From the NCBI GenBank assembly GCA_964387935.1, contig CAYLZN010000126.1, forward strand, positions 1-14,028: a stretch of 14,028 nucleotides of DNA, in the 5' to 3' direction. This document shows positions 1-8,436 of this stretch, in pieces. Position numbers and translations under genes: made by a program. Under the pieces are notes generated by a model. That model did no database searches. It worked only from the letters and a program-made list of their open reading frames with translations, and had not been told where the DNA came from. Within the stretch, counting starts at the first letter, position 1. Each line of letters begins with the position of its first letter. The stretch comes from CAYLZN01 sp964387935. Lineage in GTDB: Bacteria; Acidobacteriota; Vicinamibacteria; Vicinamibacterales; JAFNAJ01.

Positions 1-36
1 GCCGAGCGCCAGGCCGAGCGCAACGGCTGGAGCCAT
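1..36 (-). CDS. Start of an unidentified gene, cut by the window edge
   Basis: Only the first 12 codons are present, reading MAPAVALGLALG on the minus strand. The ATG at 36-34 is preceded by GAGGA with a six-base spacer, which supports it as the start. Another in-frame ATG at 42-40 directly abuts that GAGGA and is less likely. The residues are hydrophobic and could begin a signal peptide or a membrane helix, but the family cannot be named. It lies 80 bases downstream of the outer-membrane protein gene on the same strand, so the two may be co-transcribed. Confidence 0.5.
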   Translation of the reverse strand, partial: MAPAVALGLALG

Positions 37-116
37 GGTCATTCCTCAAGTACTAGCACGGCCCCTCGACACGTGGCCAGTGGCCGCGTTCGAATGGGTG
101 GCCGTCGCGTGCGCGA

Positions 117-1571
117 TCAGAAGCGAACCACGTGCTCGACGTAGAAGAAGGTCAGCCAGTCGTCTGCGAAGAGCGACCGGACGACGCGTCCGCCGTGGAT
201 CGTGCCGAGGAAGCCGTTGACGCTCCAGCGCCTGGACAGCGTGACGGCCGCCGAGCCCTCGAAGACCTGCCCGAAGTCCGTCGAACCCCCGGACGGGCGG
301 CCGGCGAACCCGAAGATCGTCCCGCGCTGCTGCGTCGCGCCACTGCCGGCGTACCAGCGGTCGGCCGCATCGGCGAGCCAGAGCCGGCGCACGTCGCCGC
401 GCACCGTCACGGCTGGCGACGGCCGCAGCACGATTTCCGCGAAGGCGTCCTTCAGGTTCATGTGCGCGTAGCTCGCCGTGTACGCATACCGGCGGCCGGT
501 GGGCAGCATCTGGAAGAACGTGTCGTGCCGGTCGTCGGACGGATTGCCGTCGCCGGACGCGACGCTGTAGCCGCCGCGCAGCCAGGGCTGCCAGCGGACG
601 CCGCTCCAGTGATACCCCGCCTCGGCGGCGAGCCACCACGCGTCGTGGGACTGCTCGTACCACGAGCCGGTCTGAACAGCGGCCCACCCGAGCCAGTCCA
701 GTTCTCCACCGCCCACCTTCGCGGAGCCGACCGCACTCGCCCCGAAGGTCGTGATGCCGATGTCCACCTGGGTGGCGCGCCGACCGGTGTTGTCTGGCCG
801 TCCGGTCACCGCGCGGTCGTCGTCGTAGCGATACGCGAAGACCGCGACGTCGGTCGCCGGAAGGAGCGTGCCCGGGTGGAGGGTGAGGGTGCCGGTCGCC
901 ACGGAGAGATCGTCGATGCCGACGCCCGCCGCGTCCTCGAATCCTCCCTGGGTGGGCCAGAACCAGGTGCCGGTGAGCTGCCACGTCTTTCGCGGCAGGT
1001 CACCGCGCACGCCGTCGAACGCGCGCTGGTAGAGCGACCACTCGAACTCGCCGATCAGGCGCGCGTCGAGGCGCGCGCGCTTCACGGCTTCGATCTTCGG
1101 CCGGCCCGACGGCGATTCGCCGCCCGACGCGTAGCCGAACCGCCCCACCTGGAGCCGGAGACCGCCGGGCAGCTTCGCGCGCAGGTCGAGTCGCTTGAGA
1201 TACACCTGGTGGCTGTCGCGTCGGCCGCTGTGATCGTAGTAGAGCGCGCCCGTCCCGAGCGCGCCGGGACCGCTCGCATCGGTCGGCAGACCGCCGAACT
1301 GCACGTACTGGACACCGGCGGCGACGTCCACGGCAGGCCACGTGCCCGTGAGATCGACGCGAAGCTGATTGGCGAGGAAGGCGTAGTCGGGATCGCCGCC
1401 GCCGGGTCGGGGCTCGAAGTAGTTCCACACCTCGACGCGCGTGAGGTTGGCGAGACTCCATCGCCACGTCGAAGGGGGCGACGCGGGCGCCTGCGCCCGG
1501 GCGAGTGACGGCGCCAGGAGCCCGGCCGACAGGATGAGCATCGTCGCGCGCACGTAATTGAGGAACACCAC
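117..1571 (-). CDS. Alginate-export-like outer-membrane beta-barrel protein
   Basis: This 484-residue protein is probably a secreted beta-barrel porin of the outer membrane. Residues 11-26 form a hydrophobic signal segment ending in an ALARA-type cleavage site. The mature part has alternating aromatic and polar strands throughout, with recurring G-x-D/R-x-Y/W patterns, and ends in FFYVEHVVRF. A terminal Phe in such a strand is the usual signal for the barrel-assembly machinery. Overall make-up and length fit the alginate-export (AlgE-like) family, whose members pass anionic sugars or other solutes; the substrate here is unknown. The GTG start at 1571 has AAGGTG five bases upstream; an alternative ATG at 1541 begins MLILSAG and would also leave a signal peptide. 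The gene is divergent from the histidine kinase and followed by the truncated gene at 36. Family assignment is by overall pattern, not by a unique motif. Confidence 0.75.
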   Translation of the reverse strand: MVFLNYVRATMLILSAGLLAPSLARAQAPASPPSTWRWSLANLTRVEVWNYFEPRPGGGDPDYAFLANQLRVDLTGTWPAVDVAAGVQYVQFGGLPTDASGPGALGTGALYYDHSGRRDSHQVYLKRLDLRAKLPGGLRLQVGRFGYASGGESPSGRPKIEAVKRARLDARLIGEFEWSLYQRAFDGVRGDLPRKTWQLTGTWFWPTQGGFEDAAGVGIDDLSVATGTLTLHPGTLLPATDVAVFAYRYDDDRAVTGRPDNTGRRATQVDIGITTFGASAVGSAKVGGGELDWLGWAAVQTGSWYEQSHDAWWLAAEAGYHWSGVRWQPWLRGGYSVASGDGNPSDDRHDTFFQMLPTGRRYAYTASYAHMNLKDAFAEIVLRPSPAVTVRGDVRRLWLADAADRWYAGSGATQQRGTIFGFAGRPSGGSTDFGQVFEGSAAVTLSRRWSVNGFLGTIHGGRVVRSLFADDWLTFFYVEHVVRF

Positions 1572-1629
1572 ACGGTCACCTTCGATGATGGCGACGCGCG
1601 GTCCACGTGGTGGCGGCTCGCGTCGATGC

Positions 1630-1635
1630 TACACT
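1630..1635 (+). promoter_or_regulatory. Possible -10 element (TACACT) for the histidine kinase gene
   Basis: TACACT matches the sigma-70 -10 consensus at four of six positions. It lies 33 bases before the preferred ATG at 1669, in the short divergent space between the porin and the kinase. No convincing -35 hexamer is visible at 16-18 bases upstream. It sits in a TCGATGCTACACTCC context similar to TCGATCTAGACTCC upstream of 11958. Confidence 0.3.
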
Positions 1636-1668
1636 CCGATCACCGTCTCGTTCGACCGCGAGCGCTTC

Positions 1669-3804
1669 ATGCCCCCGCCGGCTGTCTCGGCTGCCGCTCG
1701 TGGCGTGCGAACCCGGTGGAGCCCGGGTCGCGCGCTGGCATTCTACCTCCTGCTCCTGGCAGGGCCGACGCTCGTCCTCCTGCTGCTCGGCCTGCGGGCG
1801 GTGCAGCAGCAGCGGGCGGCCATCGAGGGACTCGCGGCGACGAATCGCCGCCTGACCGAACAGCGGGTCGTCGATCTCGTGGAGCGGCGCGTCACGGTGC
1901 TTGCGGGTGCCTGTCTGCAGGATCCGGAGCTGCTCGAAATCGTGAGCCGCGTGGACTGGTCGTCGCCGGCGTCCATCCACGCGGCGCGTGTCGGGCTGCG
2001 ACGCGTGCAGGCCCGTNNNNNNNNNNAGGCCCGTCATGCGCTGGCCGGGGAGTTCTTCGCGCTCACCGGAGAGGTGGTGCACCTGCCGCGCTCGAGTCCG
2101 TTCCTGCCCACCATCGAGTTCGCGGCCGCGGAAGGAGAGGCGTCGCCGCCGCGTCCGGGATTCGGGCAGCTCCTCGCGGAGAGCGCCGCGCTCGAACGAG
2201 CCGGTCGCTGGAACCTGGCGCTGCGGACGCTGCGGCAGGCCCGTCCGCTCGCCGACACCGTCGAGCGCCGCGCCCTCATCCAGTCTCGTCTGGCGCGCGT
2301 GCACGAGCATCTCGGGGACCTCGACGCCGCACGCCAGGCGCACCTCGCGCTGGCGGCCGGAGCGCCCGACGCCTTCGATGCAGCCGGCCGGCCGTACGCC
2401 CTGGTCGCCGGCGTGGAACTGCTGCGACTCGATGCGCCGGGTCATCCCCGGCTCGCGGGCACCCGTCCCGGAGCGGCGCGTGACGTCGTCGCTGCGCTGC
2501 GGCGGGCGATGGACGAGGGCGTGTGGGACCTCACCGAGGACGAGTGGGCGTACTTCGACGCGCGAGTCCCTCGCATGTCCGCCGCCGGGGGCGACACGCG
2601 CCCGCAGCCAGCCATCGTGGCCAGGCGCGCCGCGCTCGCGCACACCCTGCGAACCTCGTTCCGCCACCATGGGCCGCTCGCGGCCGGTCAGGTGTACGGC
2701 GCCAGCGTCGACGGCCACCAGGTGTTCTATACACGGGTCGACGGTCTTCCTGCGCGAGAGGCCGAACCGCTGCTCGTGGGGCTCGACGCCAATCTGGACC
2801 TCGTCCGGCACATCGTGTTTCCGGCGGTGGTCGAGAGCGTGCCGGGCGCTCCCCTCATGACGCTCGTCTCCGCAGACGAGGGCGGCACGTCGTTCCGGTC
2901 GGTCCTGCCCTTCTGGGGCGTGACGACCCTGGAGGGCCCGGCGGCCGGGCCCCGGCACGAGGCCTTGATCTTCGGAGCCACGGTGGCCGCCGTCCTCGGC
3001 CTCCTCGTCCTCGGCGTTGTGTTCCTGCTGCGCGATGTGACGCGCGAGCGCGCGACGGCACAGTTGCGCACCGACCTCGTGGGCGGCGTCAGCCACGAGC
3101 TGAAGACGCCGCTGAGCGTCATCCGGTTGTACGCCGAGATGCTCGCCGGCGATCCGGACGCTCCGCGCGAGGAGCGCCGGTCGTTCTACGAGGTCATCTC
3201 CGCCGAGAGTCTGCGTCTGTCCCACCTGATCGAGCGCGTGCTCGATTTCTCGCGGGTGTCCCGCGGACGCCAGGAGTACGTGCGAAGGCCGGCGCGGGTC
3301 GGGCCGATCGTGACGCAGGTGGCAGAGGGCTATCGGCCCTACCTCGAACAGCAGGGGTTCACGCTGGTTGTCGATGTCCGCGACCGTGGACGTGAGGTGC
3401 TCGCCGACGAGGACGCCGTGTCGCGCGCGCTGATCTGTCTCATCGAGAACGCCGTGAAGTACTCCGGGGACGAGCGACACGTCGCCGTGCGCGCCCTCGC
3501 CAGCGAGGAGACGAGCCTGATCGAGGTCGAGGACCGCGGGCTCGGCATCGCTCCCGAGGACCGGGCGCGTCTGTTCGAGCGTTTCTATCGCGGGGCCCGC
3601 ACCGGCGGGCGTGGCGGGTACGGCCTGGGGCTGTACCTGGTCGGCCACGTCATGGACGCGCACGGCGGGAGGATCGAGGTGGACAGCGACGTGGGCCGGG
3701 GCAGCACGTTCCGCCTCGTGTTCCCCTCGGTGACGGACAAGGGGGCGAGCAGCGGCGCGATGGAGGAATCCGATGCCACGGGTGCTCGTGATCGAAGACG
3801 ATGA
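1669..3804 (+). CDS. Membrane sensor histidine kinase
   Basis: This 711-residue protein autophosphorylates on a histidine and passes the phosphate to the regulator encoded next. Residues 22-42 are a membrane helix, followed by a Q/R-rich helical, probably coiled segment (43-75). A large extracytoplasmic region runs to about 430; residues 166-234 look like one or two helical TPR-type hairpins. A second membrane helix spans 432-454. The HisKA motif SHELKTPLS follows after only about 20 residues (His476), leaving no room for a HAMP domain. The ATPase domain has the N box (Asn594 in ENAVKYS), G1 box (Asp622 in DRGLGI) and G2 box (GYGLGLYL, about 650-657). The start is uncertain: an earlier in-frame ATG at 1558 would overlap the porin gene and adds a non-hydrophobic tail, so 1669 is preferred. 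Ten N at 2017-2026 interrupt the sensor region, but frame is kept on both sides. Confidence 0.9.
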   Translation: MPPPAVSAAARGVRTRWSPGRALAFYLLLLAGPTLVLLLLGLRAVQQQRAAIEGLAATNRRLTEQRVVDLVERRVTVLAGACLQDPELLEIVSRVDWSSPASIHAARVGLRRVQARXXXXARHALAGEFFALTGEVVHLPRSSPFLPTIEFAAAEGEASPPRPGFGQLLAESAALERAGRWNLALRTLRQARPLADTVERRALIQSRLARVHEHLGDLDAARQAHLALAAGAPDAFDAAGRPYALVAGVELLRLDAPGHPRLAGTRPGAARDVVAALRRAMDEGVWDLTEDEWAYFDARVPRMSAAGGDTRPQPAIVARRAALAHTLRTSFRHHGPLAAGQVYGASVDGHQVFYTRVDGLPAREAEPLLVGLDANLDLVRHIVFPAVVESVPGAPLMTLVSADEGGTSFRSVLPFWGVTTLEGPAAGPRHEALIFGATVAAVLGLLVLGVVFLLRDVTRERATAQLRTDLVGGVSHELKTPLSVIRLYAEMLAGDPDAPREERRSFYEVISAESLRLSHLIERVLDFSRVSRGRQEYVRRPARVGPIVTQVAEGYRPYLEQQGFTLVVDVRDRGREVLADEDAVSRALICLIENAVKYSGDERHVAVRALASEETSLIEVEDRGLGIAPEDRARLFERFYRGARTGGRGGYGLGLYLVGHVMDAHGGRIEVDSDVGRGSTFRLVFPSVTDKGASSGAMEESDATGARDRRR
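2017..2026. other. Assembly gap of ten N
   Basis: Ten undefined bases lie inside the histidine kinase gene. The eight bases before the gap (2009-2016) and the eight after it (2027-2034) are identical, AGGCCCGT. Merging them would delete 18 bases, exactly six codons, giving a continuous RVQARHALAGEFF. The gap is therefore probably an unmerged contig overlap rather than missing sequence. Confidence 0.85.
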
Positions 3805-4459
3805 GAACCTCGCGCGCGGGGTCGAAGTCACGTTGACACGCGAGGGGTTCGACGTCGTGCGGGCCCGGCGCGGTGACACGGCCGTCGAGCTGGCCGGCCG
3901 TTGCGCCCCCGACGTCATCACGCTCGACGTCATGCTCCCCGGCGGCATGGGTGGCTTCGACGTGTGCCGGGAGCTGCGGCGACGAGGCATCCAGATCCCG
4001 ATCATCATGCTCACCGCGCGGGGCGACGAGGTGGATCGCGTCCTGGGCCTCGAGCTCGGCGCAGACGACTACGTGACCAAGCCGTTCAGCCCGCGGGAGC
4101 TCGTGGCCCGCATCCGGGCGCGGCTGCGACGCGACAGCCCCGTGGGCACCCGGGACCTGGCCCGCCACCGCTTCGGCGATGTCGAGGTCGATCTCGCGCA
4201 CTTCTCGGTGACGCGGGCCGGCCGGCCCGTGGAGCTCACCTCGAAGGAGTTCGACATCCTCCGCCTGCTGATCCGCCACCGGGGCGAAGTCGTCTCGCGC
4301 ACGGCGATGCTCGAGGAGATCTGGGGCGACACGTCGGCTGCGGCGACGCGCACGGTGGATACGCACGTGATGAACCTGCGGAAGAAGCTCGAGCGCGACG
4401 CCGCCGCCCCGGAGTTCATCCTGTCGGCGTACGGGGAGGGCTATCGATTCGCCGGGTGA
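3773..4459 (+). CDS. OmpR/PhoB-family response regulator
   Basis: This 228-residue protein is a DNA-binding transcriptional regulator activated by phosphorylation. The receiver domain (about 2-115) has the acidic pair Asp9-Asp10, the phospho-acceptor Asp52 in LDVMLPG, Thr81 and Lys103 in TKPF. The C-terminal winged helix (about 135-228) shows the typical LTSKEFDIL, VDTHVMNLRKKLE and YGEGYRF segments. The start is fixed by GGAGGA five bases before the ATG. The gene starts 32 bases inside the end of the histidine kinase gene, so the two are translationally coupled and form a two-component pair. The target genes are not evident; the secreted propeller genes downstream or the divergent porin are candidates by position only. 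Confidence 0.95.
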   Translation: MPRVLVIEDDENLARGVEVTLTREGFDVVRARRGDTAVELAGRCAPDVITLDVMLPGGMGGFDVCRELRRRGIQIPIIMLTARGDEVDRVLGLELGADDYVTKPFSPRELVARIRARLRRDSPVGTRDLARHRFGDVEVDLAHFSVTRAGRPVELTSKEFDILRLLIRHRGEVVSRTAMLEEIWGDTSAAATRTVDTHVMNLRKKLERDAAAPEFILSAYGEGYRFAG

Positions 4460-4460
4460 T

Positions 4461-4475
4461 CGCGTGGGCCACGCG
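4461..4475 (+). terminator. Weak GC hairpin after the response regulator gene
   Basis: CGCGTG, a GGC loop and CACGCG form a six-pair stem beginning two bases after the stop codon. No T-rich tract follows, so it is not a canonical intrinsic terminator. In DNA this GC-rich such a stem can arise by chance. Confidence 0.2.
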
Positions 4476-4549
4476 CCGGCCGGAGTGCAGGTCTTGACGA
4501 TTCCTGACGTTTCTCCTCGCGGGCCCGCCGTGACCCGGATGCGTGCGGG

Positions 4550-4555
4550 TAGGCT
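4550..4555 (+). promoter_or_regulatory. Possible -10 element (TAGGCT) close to the PD40 protein start
   Basis: TAGGCT ends ten bases before the preferred ATG at 4566. If used, transcription would begin about four bases before the start codon, giving a nearly leaderless mRNA; this agrees with the absence of a Shine-Dalgarno site. No good -35 is seen at normal spacing. Confidence 0.25.
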
Positions 4556-4565
4556 GGGACGCGCG

Positions 4566-6797
4566 ATGCGTCTCCAGACCTGGATCCGCCTGGCGGCTGC
4601 TGGCGCGATCGTGCTGGCCGTGTCCGGCGCGGGGGCCGACGGCCAGGCCCCGACCACCCCCGGCCAGCGCTTCCAGGAAGCCGTGACGCTCATGGAGTCG
4701 CGCGGCGACTATGCCGCCGCGATCAGGATCTTCGACGAGATCTCCGGCGGTGCGGATCGGACGCTCGCCGCCCGGGCGCTCGTCTACCAGGGCGTCTGCT
4801 ACGAGCGGATGGGTCGGGAGGAGGCCCGCAAGGCCTATCGGCGCGTCATCGAGCAATTCGCCGATCAGCGCGCCGCCGTCGCGGAGGCCCGCAGCAGGCT
4901 CGCCACGCTCGAGCGCGCACGCGCGGTACCGGCACGGCGCACCGTCCGCCTCGAACGCGCCTGGGAACGCGTGCCCCCGGACCTGCCGGGCGTGGGCGGC
5001 GTCTCGGCCGATGCGCGGTGGATGTCGGTTGTCGCCCGAAACGGCGACCTCGTGACCCTCGATCTCGGCAGCGCGCAGCGCCGTTCCACCATTCCCGTCA
5101 CGCGCCTCTCGGTGGCCGGCGAACACGGTCGTCCGTGGCCGTCGCCGGCGCCATCGCCGGACGGCCGCTCCCTCGCCTTCACGTGGCAGGGCGCGGACGG
5201 GAGCGTCGAGCTCCGGGTGGCCTACACGGACGGCTCCAGGACGCGGGCCCTGCGACGGGCCGCTGTCGGCGAGTGGCTCGCCGCGTCACGCTGGACCGCC
5301 CGCGGTCATCTCCTCGTTCAGGCCGTGCCCGCCAATGGGCCGACGCGTCTCTCGCTGATCGATCCCGGCACGGGAGCGACGGTACGCGAGATCGCCGGGC
5401 CGTCCGATCTCCGCTCCCCGACCCTCTCCCCGGACGAGCGGTGGCTGGCCTGGAGCGGTCCCGCGGCCGGCGACGGTTCCCACACGGATGTGTTCATCGC
5501 GCCGGTCGCAGGAGGCGCGCCCCTGGCCGTGGCCTCCAGCGAGGCCAACGATCTGATGCCGGTCTGGACGCACGACGGGCGCTCGGTCCTGTTCGTCAGC
5601 GATCGCACCGGCACGCCCGGCCTCTGGCTGCAGGCGCTCACCGCCGGCCGTCTCAGCGGCGAGCCTCGCCTCCTCCAGCAGGACATCGGCCGCATCGTCC
5701 AGCCGATCGCGCTGACGCCGGGGGGCGCCTTCTACTACTTTCGGCAGACCGGCCTCGTGGATGTCTTCACGGTGGCTCTCGAGACCGATGGCAAGGCCGT
5801 CGGGGCCCCGGTGTCGGCCCCGCAGCGCTTCGTGGGCTCGAACATGATGCCGACCTGGTCTCCCGACGGCACGCGTCTCGCGTATCTGACGCAGATGGCG
5901 TTTGCGCCGCAGGAGTCCGTCGCGGTGCGGGGCATGGGCCCCGACACTGCCCGGACCGTGCGCACGCGCATGGGCCTTCTTCGCGCGCCGCAGTGGTCGC
6001 CACAGGACGGCCGCCTGCTCGTCAAGGGCCGCGATGCGCAGGGTCGCTACGGGCTTCACGCCCTGGACCTCTCGACGGGCGAGACCTCGGCGATCCTCAC
6101 CGTGCCGGCCAGGGACGAGTCGACGCTGGGCGAGGCACGGTGGAGTGCCACGGGCGACTCGGTGATCTACGTGCGGCCGGAGGGCGGCGTGAGTGCGCTC
6201 GTGTCGAGACGACTCGATGACGGCAGCGAGCAGGTGCTGCTCACCGCCGCAGACGACTGGTGGTTTGCCGGGTCGCCCTCGTTCAGCGTGCGCCGCGACG
6301 GCGCGATCGCCTTCATCCAGGCCCGCGACCAGTCGCAGGCCGTCGTCGTGCGCACGCCAGACGGTGCGCTGCGTGAAGTCTGGAAAACCGCTCCGCCGGA
6401 GTACTTCATGTCGGTGGGCTGGCAGCCACCCGGGACGCACGTGATCGTCGCGCGCGTGTCCGGGCCGCAGGTGACTGGCCAGCCGCTGAACGTGCGGCTG
6501 TGGCGCGTGGAGGTCGGGACGGGTGCGGTGTCCCCGGTGGGTGTCGAGATGACCGGCCTTCGCGACCTGAGCGTCGCGCCCGATGGCCGGAACGTCGCGT
6601 TCACGGCGGGATGGCCAACGCGCGAGGTGTGGGTGATCGAGCACTTCCTGCCGCCCGCGCCCACGGCGACCGCCGCCACCCGGCCCCGCTCTTCACGTTT
6701 CTCCACATTCCTCCCTGCCAGCCCACCATCCCGCCCCGGGCTGGTCGCTACGATCCGGGCAGTTCCTCGACTTCCTCCGCAGCAACGATTCCGATGA
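4566..6797 (+). CDS. Secreted TPR and PD40 (TolB-like) beta-propeller protein
   Basis: This 743-residue protein probably acts in the periplasm or on the cell surface as a binding scaffold. Residues 1-26 are a signal peptide (basic start, AAAGAIVLAVSGAGA core). Residues 35-120 form TPR-like helical hairpins, including RGDYAAAIRIFDEI and ARKAYRRVIEQF. The rest is built from PD40/WD40-like blades with the recurring W-S-x-D-G-x-x-L-A-Y/F signature: SPDGRSLAF, SPDERWLAW, WTHDGRSVLFVSD, MPTWSPDGTRLAY (about 428), WSPQDGRLLV, WSATGDSVIYV and APDGRNVAF. No catalytic peptidase domain follows the propeller. The last 35 residues or so are Pro/Arg/Ser-rich and look non-structured. An in-frame GTG at 4464 would add 34 residues before the signal peptide, so the ATG at 4566 is chosen. 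TPR-plus-PD40 proteins are, as I recall, common in Acidobacteriota; ligand and role are unknown. Confidence 0.8.
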   Translation: MRLQTWIRLAAAGAIVLAVSGAGADGQAPTTPGQRFQEAVTLMESRGDYAAAIRIFDEISGGADRTLAARALVYQGVCYERMGREEARKAYRRVIEQFADQRAAVAEARSRLATLERARAVPARRTVRLERAWERVPPDLPGVGGVSADARWMSVVARNGDLVTLDLGSAQRRSTIPVTRLSVAGEHGRPWPSPAPSPDGRSLAFTWQGADGSVELRVAYTDGSRTRALRRAAVGEWLAASRWTARGHLLVQAVPANGPTRLSLIDPGTGATVREIAGPSDLRSPTLSPDERWLAWSGPAAGDGSHTDVFIAPVAGGAPLAVASSEANDLMPVWTHDGRSVLFVSDRTGTPGLWLQALTAGRLSGEPRLLQQDIGRIVQPIALTPGGAFYYFRQTGLVDVFTVALETDGKAVGAPVSAPQRFVGSNMMPTWSPDGTRLAYLTQMAFAPQESVAVRGMGPDTARTVRTRMGLLRAPQWSPQDGRLLVKGRDAQGRYGLHALDLSTGETSAILTVPARDESTLGEARWSATGDSVIYVRPEGGVSALVSRRLDDGSEQVLLTAADDWWFAGSPSFSVRRDGAIAFIQARDQSQAVVVRTPDGALREVWKTAPPEYFMSVGWQPPGTHVIVARVSGPQVTGQPLNVRLWRVEVGTGAVSPVGVEMTGLRDLSVAPDGRNVAFTAGWPTREVWVIEHFLPPAPTATAATRPRSSRFSTFLPASPPSRPGLVATIRAVPRLPPQQRFR

Positions 6798-6842
6798 TGC
6801 GGGATCGCGCGTGGCGTGCTCGTCGAGGGGCGGGAGGCCGAA

Positions 6843-8321
6843 ATGGAAGGATATGACGATCGGCGGGCGGCGCGGTTCGGCGCGGGGTGGGTGGCACTCG
6901 CGATGGTCTTCGCGCTGGGAGTCGCCCCGCCCGCGTGGGCGCAGAAGAAGGGCGGATCCTGCTCGCTGACCGGACTGGCCAGTGCGAACGCCTCGTCGTT
7001 CACGCTGGTCACACCGCTCAACGTGGCCGGGTCGGGCAAGCGGCTCGGGCTGTCACTGGCCGCGGCTCGTGCGACCATCTCCTGCGGCAGCGCATCCGTG
7101 GACGCCGTCATCGTTGCGGCGGGATCGGCCTGGGCGTCGAGCAGCGACCAGGCGCGGGTGGAGGTCTTCTTCCTCAATCCCACGACCGGGCAACCGCTCC
7201 CCAACTGTCCGCCACTCGCCCTGCCAGTGCCAACGCTGTCGAACAACGGCGAAAACACGGTGTGGACGATCGACTTCGGCGACATCAATGGCGATCAGGT
7301 GCCCGACTTCGTCACGACGAGCCGCTACTCGCAGCAGGCCTGGGCGTATGTGGCAGGGAGCACCGCCGGAACGATCACCTACGGCGGCGCAATCGCGATC
7401 CCTCGGCCAGCCAGCGACACCGGAGGCTCCTTCGCCTACTCGGCGGCGGTGGGTGACCTCGATGGCAGCACCGGCGATGAGATTGCGATCGGCGCTCCGG
7501 GCAGCTCGAGCAAGCGTTCGCCCGCACCGGGGGAGATCATGCTCTACAAGTTCACTGGAACCGCGTTCACTCACCTGACGACGCTGCAGGCCCCGCCAAA
7601 CGATGCGCACTGGAACTTCGGCTACTCCGTGGCCATCGGCGAGGTCGCCGACGGCGGCCTGCCGGATGTCGTGGCGTCGGCAATGTCGCAAACCGTGGCC
7701 GGCGTGAAAGGCGCGGGCGCGGTGTATATCTACAGTCAGGGCGCGTCAGGTACGTGGCCGGCTTCCCCCTCCCAACTGCGTGCCGCCACGCTCGCCGACG
7801 AGAGCTACGGTTACCGGGTGGCCATCGGCGACCTGGGCAGCAGCAACGCGTCCAATGGTCACCTCGCCGATGGCACTCGGGACGTCATCGCCACGACCGG
7901 CTGGGGCGGTCCCGACACGCGACTCGACATCACGCTCGGCCCGGTCACCAACGGTGAACTCCCCGCAACGTCTCTTGCCCTCAGGCCGGACACGAGCCTT
8001 GGCGGTGGCTGGGGTACCGGCGAACCGACCTGTGCCGACGTGAACGACGATGGCGATCCGGACGTGTTCATCGGCGCCATGAACGCCACCCACACGAACG
8101 CGTGCATCAGTCCTGGCGTCGCTTATGCCTTCCTCTCGAATGGCGACGGCACCATGACCTCGTACCGCCTGGCCGCGCCGTCCGCGGACGCGGACTTCGC
8201 CGGCTACGGCCGCTGGGTCGTCGGCGTCGACGGCACGCCGCTGGTCCTCGTCACCGAGCAGGGCCGCAACTTCGCCGACGCGGCAACCACCGGGCAGATC
8301 TACGTGTACAGGGCACCCTGA
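6843..8321 (+). CDS. Secreted FG-GAP repeat beta-propeller protein
   Basis: This 492-residue protein is probably exported and folds as an integrin-alpha-like calcium-binding propeller. A hydrophobic segment (about 14-28) ends in PPAWAQ, a likely signal peptidase site. FG-GAP calcium loops recur: DINGDQVPD (147-155), DLDGSTGDE (205-213), EVADGGLPD, DLGSSN...GTRD and DVNDDGDPD (399-407), each followed by a V/I-rich strand such as VVASAM or VFIGAM. At least five Cys are present, which may form disulfides outside the cytoplasm. The ATG at 6843 has GGGAGG five bases upstream; an earlier in-frame GTG at 6816 lies before that site and is rejected. It follows the PD40 protein by 45 bases and may share its transcript. 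Such proteins bind ligands or surfaces; no enzyme domain is seen. Confidence 0.8.
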   Translation: MEGYDDRRAARFGAGWVALAMVFALGVAPPAWAQKKGGSCSLTGLASANASSFTLVTPLNVAGSGKRLGLSLAAARATISCGSASVDAVIVAAGSAWASSSDQARVEVFFLNPTTGQPLPNCPPLALPVPTLSNNGENTVWTIDFGDINGDQVPDFVTTSRYSQQAWAYVAGSTAGTITYGGAIAIPRPASDTGGSFAYSAAVGDLDGSTGDEIAIGAPGSSSKRSPAPGEIMLYKFTGTAFTHLTTLQAPPNDAHWNFGYSVAIGEVADGGLPDVVASAMSQTVAGVKGAGAVYIYSQGASGTWPASPSQLRAATLADESYGYRVAIGDLGSSNASNGHLADGTRDVIATTGWGGPDTRLDITLGPVTNGELPATSLALRPDTSLGGGWGTGEPTCADVNDDGDPDVFIGAMNATHTNACISPGVAYAFLSNGDGTMTSYRLAAPSADADFAGYGRWVVGVDGTPLVLVTEQGRNFADAATTGQIYVYRAP

Positions 8322-8322
8322 T

Positions 8323-8413
8323 CAGCGGCTTGCGGTCAGCGGCCAGCGGCTCGCGGCCAGCGGCTTGCGGCTCGCGGCCAGCGGCGAGCGGCTGGCGGCT
8401 GGCGGCTGGCGGC
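8323..8413 (+). repeat. Tandem array of a 7-bp repeat, 13 units
   Basis: Thirteen uninterrupted heptamers of the form NNGCGGY start two bases after the FG-GAP stop codon. In order: CAGCGGC, TTGCGGT, CAGCGGC, CAGCGGC, TCGCGGC, CAGCGGC, TTGCGGC, TCGCGGC, CAGCGGC, GAGCGGC, then TGGCGGC three times. The GCGG core is invariant and variation is confined to the first two bases and the last. A shorter array of the same units lies at 9197-9231 in the same orientation. The role is unknown; it may be a slippage-prone intergenic element. Confidence 0.9.
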
Positions 8414-8436
8414 CCGACTGGAGGATTCGCGAGCCG

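Noticed and set aside
73..83. GGCCAGTGGCC inverted repeat downstream of the porin gene as a terminator
   Set aside because: The stem is only four pairs with a three-base loop and no T tract; it is likely chance in this GC-rich sequence.
132..1508. Plus-strand open frame opposite the outer-membrane porin
   Set aside because: The minus-strand frame has a signal peptide, barrel-like strands and a terminal Phe; the plus frame shows no domain.
1576..4014. Very long minus-strand open frame opposite the histidine kinase and response regulator
   Set aside because: Its translation has no recognisable domain and is Arg/His/Gly/Pro-rich, as expected for the antisense of GC-rich coding DNA. The plus strand carries clear kinase and regulator motifs.
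4494..4499. TTGACG as a -35 for the PD40 gene
   Set aside because: No -10-like hexamer lies 16-18 bases downstream.
8323..8413. Possible CRISPR array
   Set aside because: Units are 7 bp with no spacers and no cas genes are present; it is a simple tandem repeat.
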